Made by a program: the position numbers and the translations under genes
The notes under the pieces: model-generated
The model's database searches: none
What the model was told of the DNA's origin: nothing
What the model saw: the letters and a program-made list of their open reading frames with translations, nothing else
Shown here: one piece after another, positions 24,891-34,886 of the stretch
Position numbering within the stretch: position 1 is the first letter of the stretch
Layout of the letters: each line of letters begins with the position of its first letter
From: Neofusicoccum parvum
Taxonomy: Eukaryota; Ascomycota; Dothideomycetes; Botryosphaeriales; Botryosphaeriaceae
Direction of reading: 5' to 3'
Assembly (NCBI GenBank): GCA_020912385.1
Contig: CP087207.1
Location: 3,410,001-3,474,000 of the forward strand
Length of the DNA: 64,000 nt

Positions 24891-25886
24891 AGATTTGGCG
24901 GCGCAAACAAGCGCTCTGTATGATCGCCCATCCAAGTGCCAGAAACTGCCTCGGCTAGCATGCAGAGTATGCGGTGGTCTCTGATCCCGGGGTCGGGATA
25001 CGGGTTGATGCTGGGGTATTGCAAGGTGGTGAACCACTTGAGGGCACGCTTCGCGGTCTCTTGCCAGACTACATTGTGGATTAAATGATCCTGTGAGCAA
25101 CTCAACAATCTGCAGGTGACTGGAGTGTTTTCTTTTTACTCACTGGATAGTGGATACGCTTGACGTTAGGGTCGTCTGGTTGCTCGCGGCGGGCAAAGAG
25201 GATCTCGAAAGAGCTGGTTGCGGACCCCACATAGAGATGGCTGTGATAATCATCACTGGGTCGAAGCAACATATAGTTGTAAGCACCGACATCTGTGATA
25301 GTTGCCCACGGTGGGCTGGTGATCTCCTTAGTAGCTGGCAGCCTGCAAATTGGCGCGAGATTCCAATTTCCAGCCATGCGATGGATCAATGTCAAGCCAG
25401 GGCTACTCTATCACCCCATCTTTGTGTTCGATCAACCCGGAAAGGATATTTGAACAGCGTTGGGGAAAGTTACTCTGACATGATGATGGAGATTTGAATT
25501 AGTAGCCTCTGTGTGAACATGGTTGGTGCCTCGTTAAGGAGAGGTAAGTGATTGAGATGAAGTGGGGTTTCGAATTTGCTTGCAAAAGAAAGACACTGCA
25601 CCGCTACCAGCGCGTGCTAGTAGGCCTTATGCTTGACATGAGGTGGTGATGGGTGGAGAGGGCACTGGGTACTCACCGTGGGTGTACTTGCGACGGCGAG
25701 ATACGAGCAGCTATAGAACGTCCCAAATCTACTGGGAGACTGGGGGAGGAAGACTGAGATCTGGCGACGAAGCCCATTTCCTGAGGTGAATTGATTGGTG
25801 CGAATCTCCTGGGGAGTCCACGCTGGATCCTGTGGATTCGCCCACGCAGGCAATTGATGCTTAGGAGAGACCTCCCAAGCATCCAT
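24884..25886 (-). CDS. candidate three-exon gene, possible GIY-YIG-like domain
   Basis: Three minus-strand exons can be chained in phase: 25886-25677, 25407-25144 and 25090-24884, giving 226 aa. Both donors are GTGAGT. The second exon contains GAYNYMLLRP and then LYVGSATSS, which resembles the Y-(I/V)-G-S-x-T/S core of fungal GIY-YIG-like domains. A later HRILCMLAEAVSGTW stretch resembles the helix after that core. The similarity is from memory and weak. The first intron would be 269 nt, with an ordinary TAG acceptor and no obvious branch site, so a small exon may have been missed. The last codons lie inside a half copy of the palindromic repeat. It could be a decaying gene; there is no further context on function. 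Confidence 0.35.
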
Positions 25887-25914
25887 GCCAATCTCAAATA
25901 GCAAGATCCATCCG

Positions 25915-25990
25915 TAGTTGAAGCAGTCATCCGGATGGCAATGTTACTCTTCTGATTGTACATTCATATTCGGATGACTGCTTCAACCCC
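25915..25990. mobile_element. MITE-like palindromic element, copy D
   Basis: The left arm AGTTGAAGCAGTCATCCGG (25916 onward) and the right arm TTCGGATGACTGCTTCAACC are near-perfect complements. Both arms share the variant CAGTCATCC where other copies have CATTCGTCC. The spacer is about 30 bp and AT-rich. It lies about 30 bp upstream of the start codon of the candidate gene on the minus strand. Confidence 0.75.
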
Positions 25991-26114
25991 AAACAAGTAG
26001 TACTCCGTTGCAAAGTCAATTGCTATGCGTGCGTCAAGTCAGCAGTTCATAGCTGTACTAAGGGATGAAGCAAAGTCCTTGTTGGAGCACAACGTGTATT
26101 TACCAGATATTCTT

Positions 26115-27756
26115 CTAACCTCGAGACGGTGAATTTTGGGGACCTTCATTCCCGGACTCTGGTCTGGCCTTTATCGTCCCACCTCCCGGCAGCTCTGCAA
26201 CCACCTCATTAGCCGGAGCCTCGACAAACTCTCTCTGTGCATCCATCTCGTTCATCAGTTGGCCAGCTTCCAGCTCCTGCACATCCCTTGCCGGCAACTC
26301 CTGCGGAGGCGGCGAAAGGTACTTCTCCTTCTTGTCCTCCGTCCTGTCTTTCTTACTCCCCTTACCGCTTCTCCTCCGATTCCGCCGCATCATGTAGAAA
26401 AGAGCTGATGCCGAAGCAATCCCAATCACTCCTCCTGCAACGCCCACACCGACTCCAATCTTCGTCCCTGAGGAAAGAGATGCCGATGACGAATTGTCCG
26501 AAGTTGACGAGGAGTCTCCTGATGAACCTGTTCCGGATGAACTTGAAGATACGGAGGAATCCGTGCTCGCTGCTGCCACGTGCACAGTCTCCCCTGAGCT
26601 GTTCGTGCACGCCAGGCCTCCTTCGATGATCCCGGTCTCGGCCTGTTGCTGGAACGGCGAGCAATCAATGTCTTTGCTCGTGGTCAAGTTCAAAGCACCT
26701 TGGAGCTTCTGTAGGGATGGGAATTTGATGCTGGCATACGTGTGAGCGTGTCAAATTTTCTAACTGCTGTACCTGATTGCTGCAGGATTGCGGGGATCTT
26801 CGTACTTACCTGGTATAATTTCCTGTCAGGGTGACGTTGCTGCCAATGGTATCCAGCTCTTCAAAGAGGAGAGATTCGAGATTTGCATTACCGGTCACGC
26901 TCAAAAGTCCGCCTACTATGCTAAGCACCGGGAGCGAGAAGTTTGTCAGATTGCTGTTACCAGCCACAAGCAAATTCGCCCCAATCCCGCTCAAACTTGG
27001 TCCGCTGAAGCTACCAAGCTCCCCTCCAGCAAAAATGAGAGAGCCGGTAATATTCTTCAATGATTGTAAGGAGACGTTTGAGACGTTGCGGAATGTGATG
27101 TTGGCGGCTTCTGATAGCTCAGGCAGTGAAACAAGGACTTTTCTGCCGTTTGCCTGGAAAGATATCGATGTATCGACTGTCTGAAGCCGCGGCAATGTGA
27201 TGTTTTGCATATAAGGGTTGTTGGCGACGAACATAGTGCCTACTCTCTCGAGGTTGTCCAGACCGAGCCCATCGAACGAGGAGATAAAAGTGGTTTGAAT
27301 GTTGACTGACGTGACTGATCTGATTGGTGTTGAGAAGCCGAGCCCACTCAGAGCTGGGAGTGAAGCCCAGTCAATCTCGTCCACTGCCGTGAGAACCGGG
27401 AAATCCATTGTCGAGAGGGTAGTCAAGTCTTTGAGGAAGAATTTCTCGATGTATCTGAGTGCATTGCCTGACAAGCTAGTCATCTCTGTAGCATTGTTTG
27501 CAGTCAGATTCCCATTGATTACTTCGATCCCATCAATAGCAATGTCTCCCGCTGCGTCAGTTGCGATTGCAACTTCACCAGAGAAGGTCGTGCAGGACGC
27601 CAAGGCGCTCACATCTTTTGTGCCTTGCACTGTAATTGTCCCAGTGCACACTCGGAGGTTTGTCAGCGACACCATAAACACTCTGGTTTAAACACAGACG
27701 TACATACCAGCAGAAACATGGAGTATCCAAATGGAAAATATCAGATAAGGATACAT
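26115..27756 (-). CDS. ECM33-like cell-surface protein with transmembrane anchor
   Basis: Three exons (27756-27708, 27650-26810, 26730-26115) encode 501 aa. Exon 1 codes for the signal peptide MYPYLIFSIWILHVSA. The first intron ends in CGAG after a perfect CTGAC branch site, and the mature protein starts near VCTGTITVQG. The ectodomain (about 17-345) carries the leucine-rich, receptor-L-like repeats of the fungal ECM33/SPS2 family, with many N-x-S/T sites (NITL, NITF, NVSL, NITG, NLTN). A Ser-rich stalk (350-385) and one membrane helix (about 387-411, GVGVGVAGGVIGIA) follow. Then comes a basic stop-transfer sequence (RRNRRRSGKGSKK) and a tail of about 80 residues with Pro and acidic residues. 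Classic ECM33 proteins are GPI-anchored wall proteins; this one instead keeps a cytoplasmic tail. A role in wall integrity or surface sensing is inferred from family. Confidence 0.8.
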
Positions 27757-28775
27757 TGCAAGAACACTGATTCAGTTGAAATTTGGGGAAGGACACAGCA
27801 GATCCTCTTTTAACTGGGCGTTGTCGTGTATAAAATCAAAACCTGCATTCCACCCGAAGGATCATTCCTTCCCAACATGTTGTCAAACCAATTTTAGCTG
27901 GGTGGAGTCTTGAACCCTGGTAGTTCGGGTGTCGGCGCTCGTAACGTCGTACAGTACATTGTGGGGGCCAGCCTAAGCCTCACTCAGCCTCGTTAAAAGC
28001 ATGAAATAAATGGCTCCACAGGAATGCTGCGGCTGACGGTGAGTGTGAAGAACATGAATTCGTGACAATATCGATAGACACAAAGTTGAAACATTCATCC
28101 GGATGCAAACGTCAACTTCCTATGTCCTGAATGTCTCTGGCAAGCAGCTCCCATGGCGACGATGGGGGATGCTACTATTTTTTCTTTGATCCATTTTCTC
28201 TTTTCCAATGGTTTTTACCCTAGCGTAGGAACGTGGGTTCGGAGAAGAGTTCCCTTATTTACTTGATATTATACTAGATGTACGAAGAGTTGTGGCTGTC
28301 TTGTGCGCTATTCAGGTGACTGAGCTGGGACCCTATGTTTCTCCACATCATACATTCTTCGGAGATCTTTCAGCGCACCAGGAGAGTGGACCGGGTCTCA
28401 GTTTTATCTCCAGATCCATCGCCTATCTTCCGGAGAAAGTAGGCAGGCCAAATAAACTTGACCAAATCTGGCCAAGAATGTATTTCTAGAGGAAATTTGA
28501 TAATGAGAGGTGTATCAAAATGGAGATGGACGTACTTGAAAGAAGCAGCCTCCTGCACCTGAGCTAAGTACTAAGATATCGTCAATTACGCTACCTCCAC
28601 CATTGACACCTCAAACATCAAGCAGAACATTTACAGAGCCGTATAGCCAGGGAGAGAGAACATCAAAGGGGTTCCAAACGTAAACCTTCGTCATGCCGTT
28701 TCTGTATCAGGTTATCACTAATCCCAACCCTGTCTATCCGGCTGCTCCCATATCTCATGAATTCTTCCCGCCACT
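27757..28775. other. intergenic region
   Basis: AT-richer DNA between two minus-strand genes. It contains a half copy of the palindromic repeat at 28084-28113. No coding or RNA gene signal was recognised. Confidence 0.5.
28084..28113. mobile_element. MITE-like element, copy E (left half)
   Basis: AGTTGAAACATTCATCCGG then ATGCAAACG matches a left arm plus the start of the shared spacer (compare ATGCAAATG in the copies at 38.2 and 40.7 kb). No right arm follows within 100 bp. Confidence 0.55.
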
Positions 28776-29761
28776 TCAGCACGCGCATCCCTCCTTCGCA
28801 CCCTGAGCATCCCGCGCATTGGTCAGGTTCACCCGCGCACCGTCGTCCCCCCTGTTTAAGCTGGTCTGTCCGACGCCGCGCGGACCCTTCAGGCTCGTCT
28901 CCGGGATGGCGTTTGCGATGGCGGTGAAGACCTCGGCCACGTTCTGGCCCGTCTTTGCCGAAGTCTCGAAGAACAGGAGGCCCTCCTCGTCGGCGTAGGC
29001 CTTGGCCGTCTTGGTGGCGACCTTGCGCGCGTCGCTGCCCTCCTCGTCATCCTCCGCAGCCGGGGCGGCGGCGGCGGGCGCGGCCGCCTCGGAACCCTCA
29101 GCACCCGCCTCGCCGCCCTCCGCTCCGCCTTCCGCGCCAGCCTCCGCGCCGGGCTCAGCGGCTTCCGGGGCGGCGGGAGGGTCGACCTCCTCGGCGTCGG
29201 CGGCCCCGCTGTCGGCCTCCACCAGATCCGCCTTGTTTCCGACGAGGGCGATGACGATGCCGGGGCTGGCCTGGCGCTGGAGCTCGGCGACCCAGTGCTG
29301 GGCCTTGGTCAGGCTGGAGGCCTTGGTGATGTCGTAGACGACGAGGGCGGCTTGGGCGTTGCGGTAGTACATGGGAGCGAGACTGGCGAAGCGTTCTTGG
29401 CCGGCGGTGTCCCAGATCTCAAACTTGATGGTGCGGGTGGGGAGGTTGCATTTTTGGGTCAGGAAAGCGGCTACGGGGGGGAAAGACGCGGGTCAGTCTA
29501 TCTGCGCGGCACAGCAGCAGGCGGGGACAGCGGACCTCCTATCGTGGGCTCCTTGTTCTCTTGGAAGTCATTGTTGACAAAGCGCATCACCAGCGACGAC
29601 TGTCCGCAAGGTTGGCGTCAGCATCTTGAATATCGGCAGCGGATGGCGTTATCTCATGGCGTTTGGGAGTGGCGTACTTTTCCCACCGCTGCTTCGCCAA
29701 GCAGAACGAGCTTGACGCTGCTGCTGGGCTTCGGGGCCGCAGCTGCTCCTGAGTCGGCCAT
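28776..29761 (-). CDS. Rab5-family small GTPase with long acidic Ala/Gly/Glu insert
   Basis: Three exons (29761-29678, 29599-29536, 29470-28776) encode 280 aa, against about 215-230 for ordinary Rab5/Vps21. The family controls fusion and transport at early endosomes. Motifs are intact: GEAAVGKSS (22-30), switch I with [19 protein letters not shown] (69-77), GNKAD (127-131) and ETSAK (218-222). The C-terminus is CAC, a double-Cys site for geranylgeranylation. Residues about 137-196, between the NKxD and SAK motifs, are an insert dominated by Ala, Gly and Glu with imperfect GAEG repeats and a DDEEG end. I recall shorter acidic inserts at this place in other filamentous fungi. The second donor is GTCCGC, which is not consensus, but the join restores PTIGAAF exactly. 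Confidence 0.92.
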
Positions 29762-32166
29762 GGCAGTTGATACCGTGCGCGTCGAGGAGGATTGGATAGG
29801 CACGAATGGCTGGATGGAGTTGGCGGAGATAGGTGCGGTCGCGCTCAGCACAGGCGGTGTACGGGGAACGCGCGAGTCGGCGGACAGCGCGCTCGGATCA
29901 GCTTGACCGGTGCGGACGACGGGTGGATGTGCCAACGCGCGCAGGCGACGAGCAAACGCTGGAGAGCTGGAGAGGCGACTGAGTGGCCGTCTGCGGCGGC
30001 ACTGAGGCACTTGGCGCCATGACGCCTGCGGACGAGAGTGTTGGGATCACGTGCCGGGCGCGTTAGGTAAGCGGGCGTTATCTTATCTGCATCTGGGCGG
30101 TGCAGACGAAGATGTGGCCGCGCGGGCGCCTCGCCTCCTCACGACGCCAAGGCCGCGCTGACCAAGACCGGGCGAGGGGTGCTGACGAGAGCAGCGCGAA
30201 ACAGCCTTCAGCAGCATCCTTCGTCGCGTGGCGGAGCGCTCGTATGCGTGTGCCTGCTGTTCTCCTCGCGCTGGGCATCCGTCACCTCACCTGCAGAGCC
30301 GAAGCGACGTCGCTTTGTAGGAGCCGCCACGGCAGCCTTGCGGCGTCTCCACCGTCGAGAAACCGGATTCGCGATCCACAATGCGCATGCCGCGATTATT
30401 TGTGCATGTCTCGTTTCGGATGCGGCGAGTGGCACGACCCGCAGCCTGCTTCCGCCGCAGCGCCCACGCGCGCGCCAGCGAGGTCGACACGGCCGGGGCG
30501 CAAATCTTATTTTCCGGCGAATGTAACAGAAACACTCGCGGGCGGCTTTTTCGCCAGCAGGATCTCGATTTGATCGAGGCGATTGCTTTTTCGGATGTCT
30601 CAGCGGCGTGTCGCAGAATTAGCCAGCAGCCGAGCCCTGGGTTCCCCGGCTCCGCAGGGCCCGCTAGTTCCGTGAAGCAGTCTAGCCTGCTGCTCCAGGT
30701 CCGCCTCACGAAGCTGCCACGGAGTCGCCTCGCCCAAAAATGTGGGGAGGCCTGTCCGTCGACAGGCACACGTATCGCGCGCTTGTAGGCTGCCAATGGC
30801 AGCGGGGCCGCCGCTCGTACCTGCGCCGCACCCAGCGGGCGCTCGCGGCTGGCAGGCGCGGCCAGAAGCGTGTGCTGGCAGGCCTGGCGAGCGATTTTCT
30901 TCGCAGCCGCCCTCGAAACTTTTTTGTCGGGGGACCGAGTGCCTGGCAGGAAGCGGGAATGCCGACACCTTCGTCATTTTCCCCACATGCACGCCCGCCG
31001 GGTGGTCCTGGTGGCTGGGCTAGCCAGCACATGACAGGCGCAGCAGACCGGCCGACAGCTCATCCAGACAGCCAGCTGGCCGGCTGCTGTGGTGTCGCTG
31101 GGGCGCCGCTGTGGCTTGTCGGCGGCGAGCGGAGCACAGTCCACCCGTTCAGAGCGGACGATCAGCGCAGCCGTTGGGCGCGCTGAGGCCGATCGCGCTG
31201 CTGCCAGGACTGGCAGGCTGCGATGCGGGCAGCGGCGCTCCACCATGCGAGCAGCCGAAGCGAGCAGCCAATATGCGCGGCCTGTCGCGGCGGCGGATGG
31301 GGAGCGCGAAACGCTGATCTCGGCCCCGTGGATCACCAAGTGCGGAGGAGCCACTGGCGGCCAAGCCTGAAGCAGCCATCCAGAACGCAGCACCGCCCAG
31401 TAGCGGCTGATGCCCCCCAGGGCCCAGGAACGCGCGGCCGCGAGCGTAAGGGTCTCGTGCAAAAGTTGTGCAGCGCCGCCGGGCAGCGCTCGCGCAGCAG
31501 AAGAGCGCAGCGCCCCCGTTCCCGTCAGCAGGCTGGCCGTGGCCGCTGGCCGGCGGGCAGCTCGGGCGCGCGGGCGGCCTCAGCGCGCAGGCTGCCCGCT
31601 ATCGACCAGCGAGCCCCGAATAGCAGCACGCTATCCCCCTCGTTGCGCCATTGGGGGCATCAGCCGCCGGTGGCCGCAGTACCTATCGCTGCCTTGGTCA
31701 CGTTCAGCGGGCCCTGCCTGGCGCGATACGCCCGTCCAGCTGATTGATTACCTGACACTCCCGCCCCAGGCCAGCGATTTCCTGCCGCGCCGACGTCCAG
31801 CGACTTTTTTGCGTCTGCATCGTCTGTCTCACGCCTGCATTGTAAATCGCACCCCGGCAGCACCTCTGGCGCGAAACGCTTGTCTCGCAAGTCACACTGT
31901 CAGCACTGTGTGCGGGGGCGCTTTCATTGTCGTGCATCTCCATAATTTTTGGCCCGCCCGCTCAGCTTCCTTTCAAGGTCCGCTTGCACGGACAGCACGC
32001 TCCTAATCGCACGCCTCCTGGGCCATCGACCAACAATTGTTCCCCGACGCCTCCGCACACCTCGCATTCCTCCTCCCACCGTGCAACCGCCAAACAATCC
32101 CCCCAGCTCCCATCGTCCCCTCGCTCTCCGCCTGCGAGTCCGGAGAGCCCCCTCGCGACCCCAATC
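29762..32166. other. long GC-rich intergenic region, divergent promoters
   Basis: About 2.4 kb lies between the Rab5-type gene (-) and the zinc-finger gene (+). It is GC-rich, and open frames occur on both strands, but none has recognisable content or a plausible exon chain. The last 250 bp are C-rich with few G, which fits a long 5' leader of the zinc-finger gene. Confidence 0.5.
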
Positions 32167-33642
32167 ATGACGGCCACCAGGGTACGTCTCCTGATCGGCC
32201 CCCGCTCGCGATAGCGCCGCTGACTCCCCGACCAGGAAATCTCGCGGCCATCAAACCGCTCCTCCGTCGGCTCTGTGGCCTCCAGCCTCCCTTCGCGGCA
32301 CTCCCACTCGCGCGGCAACTCCAGCTCGCTGGCCGGCTCCCTCAACCCCGCCCACCGCGTCTCGCGCCGGAAAAGCGTGTCCAACAACGCCGCCAGCAAT
32401 GCCGCCGCCGCCGCCGCCGGCGATGCCGCACCACGCCGCACCTCCAAAGCCAACTACGGGCCTCGGGGCCCGGCTGCCCTCAGCGGCTACCCGTCGATGC
32501 CCAGCAGCCTCCCGAACAATGGCGCCGCCTTCGTCGGCCCGTCCAGCTACAGCAAGGGCAGCGTGGTGACGGACGGCCCGCCGCTGGCCTCCATCCCGGA
32601 CTCGGAAAAGGGCAGTAGCAAGTCGCGGATACGGCGCGCCAGCGAAGGCTCGCGCGTAACAAAGGATGGCGGCAAGCGAGCAAGTGGTAGCGAACTTCGA
32701 TGTGAAAAATGTGGGAAAGGGTACAAGCACAGCAGCTGTCTCACAAAGCACCTGTCAGTATCCCCTGATGGACGAGCCCGCATACCTTCACACGCCGGAG
32801 TTCGAATGCCCTTCCAGCTCGTCTGGTGTGATGTCGTGAGATCGAAGTATTGACATTTGGACAGATGGGAACACACTCCCGAATGGGCAATCACGTCGAA
32901 ATTGCTCATCTCGAAACACCAACAGGTCCAGCTGCTTGAGGCTGCATCCGTACTGGTCAACATGAACGCCGAGGCCGCCGAGGCCGCAAAGGCTGCCGAG
33001 AGCGACCACTCATCGGCCTCGCCCGCAGGGTCCGGCTCGTCAGACTACCGTGATGATGGCATGAGCTCTGCAGAAACCACGCCGCCTCCGCATGACGACG
33101 TCGCCGTCGGCTCCTACACCGGCGGCCGATTCCCCAACAAGCGCTTTAGCAGTAACAGCAGCGCGTACTCCCAATCTTACCAGTCAAACAACTCCGTCTT
33201 TTCCGAAAGCGCTCCGCACGGATACTTGAACTTTTACAGACAGCAGAGCACCGATGGTCGCCCAACCACCTCCGGCACCTCAGCGACGGCATACGACGAT
33301 GAGGACCAGGCGGATCTGGCAGCTGCCGTCGGGCTTCTAAGTTGCAGCTACGGCACACCTCAGAGCAAGCCCACCATGCTGCCCCCAGACGTGCCACCTG
33401 TTCCGCCACTACCGGCACGTTTTGCAAACAGTGTCGACTCTCATCCGGGTACCATTGCAACACCACCCGGCCAACACGAATATGCGACGTCGATGCGCTC
33501 ATCGTACGTAGCGCGTCACGGCAACAATGTCGACGAAGACGTGGACATGGAGGACGATGACGATGATTACGAAAGGCAGCAACGCTCGCGCGGTCGCAGC
33601 GACGAGGATGATGAGGGCATGTTTGGCCGGATGGAGGAGTAG
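32167..33642 (+). CDS. C2H2 zinc-finger protein, putative transcription factor
   Basis: Three exons (32167-32181, 32236-32753, 32865-33642) encode 436 aa. One canonical finger, C-x2-C-x12-H-x3-H, spans about 161-181 (CEKCGKGYKHSS then LTKHLWEH). The second intron cuts the codon just before its last two residues, and splicing rebuilds HLWEHTPEW. The segment after it, EWAITSKLLISKHQQVQLLE, is a helix I associate with filamentous ascomycete members of this family. The N-terminal 160 residues are Ser/Arg/Ala-rich. The C-terminal part has a DDGMSS region, a PPDVPPVPPLP stretch and an acidic tail (VDEDVDMEDDDDD). The first exon holds only five codons, and its donor is GTACGT. A nuclear DNA-binding role is inferred; targets are unknown. 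Confidence 0.8.
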
Positions 33643-34813
33643 AAAAGTTCGCCAGAGCGAATTTTTCCCCCCTTCCACGGTCGGCGATCCACCCTGGGCC
33701 CCGATGGCTCGATTGCCGCAACCAGCTTCACCTTCTTATCGTCGTCCCTGATATAATCAAAAAATTCATCCAACCAATCGATCTCGTCCACGACTCATTT
33801 TTCTTTTTCCTTCCTGTTTTGTTCCAACACAACAAACGAAACCCTCCTTTTAGCTCCGCGAACCAAATGTTCTCCACAGGTTTTTGTCAGTGCCCGCCTC
33901 TCTAGCACCGAAGAGATGGCTCTTTTGTCTCTTTCTGATCCGAACCCCTTGCTTCCCATCTGGCCCGGGCTGTCATAGGTCCGATTATCCAGCATGGTGA
34001 GGCATGGCTTTTCGTAATTCTTGAGGCAACCGTGGCTTTCGAGGTTAAAGTGGGGAGCGTCGTGCGCATTGATTCCTTTTGTTTTACTGTACGGCCTGTG
34101 GAAGAACTTCGCGTCGAGCAAGGGGGAAACAACATGTCATATCGTCGTAACCATCTCTTTTTCTTGTTCAACCCATCCTCCTTGTCTCGTTGGTAAAAAA
34201 GGATGGACGGAAGTAAGGTGTAGCATTTGTAGCGGTGTCCTGTCTCCATGTCTGTGGTCTTCGTCATTGGCTCTGTTGATGTGGAGGGGGCGGGTGACGA
34301 AAGTAAGCCTCTTTCTTTGGAGGATCCTGTCATTTTTGAAGCTCTTTTGTTTTTTTTTTCCCTTCACCCTTCTCCCTTACCTTGTGGATGTGGGCATCTT
34401 ATCAACACAACTGCCCTACAACTGTTCGGTCCTTACCATTGTTTCGTTTCTCTCAAACGATTTGACGGTTGAATCCGAGTGAAAGGGAGACATGTATGAG
34501 ATGTGTTTGGGAAGTCGAGGGAGAGGGGAGAAGATGAGACCAAAAAAAGCAAAAGTTAGGAGTGAGATTATTTTGCTTTGTATTTGAGGTCGAAATGAAC
34601 GCAACCGGATGAAGTGGCCGTTCACACAATTGTTGTTTAGCTGCATGACTGAAGTGGTGACGACATCGTGATAACGTAGAGTTGATGTGGCTGGTTGCAA
34701 CCATGACGTGAGGGAATGGACGAGTTATGAAGATCATTGGGCGTATGCGGGCAGCTCGAGGGAAGGGTATGAGCAATTGGAGAGGACAGGAGTGGTCTCG
34801 AACGCATGGGTAG

Positions 34814-34886
34814 GCGAAGCATCCATCCGAATGACTTGAATGAGTGGTGCCGTACTCCACCATCCGGACGAATGCTTCAACACCCC
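34814..34886. mobile_element. MITE-like palindromic element, copy F
   Basis: The left arm GCGAAGCATCCATCCGAATG and right arm CATCCGGACGAATGCTTCAA then CACCCC are inverted complements around a spacer of about 27 bp. The left arm is more diverged than the right. Confidence 0.7.
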
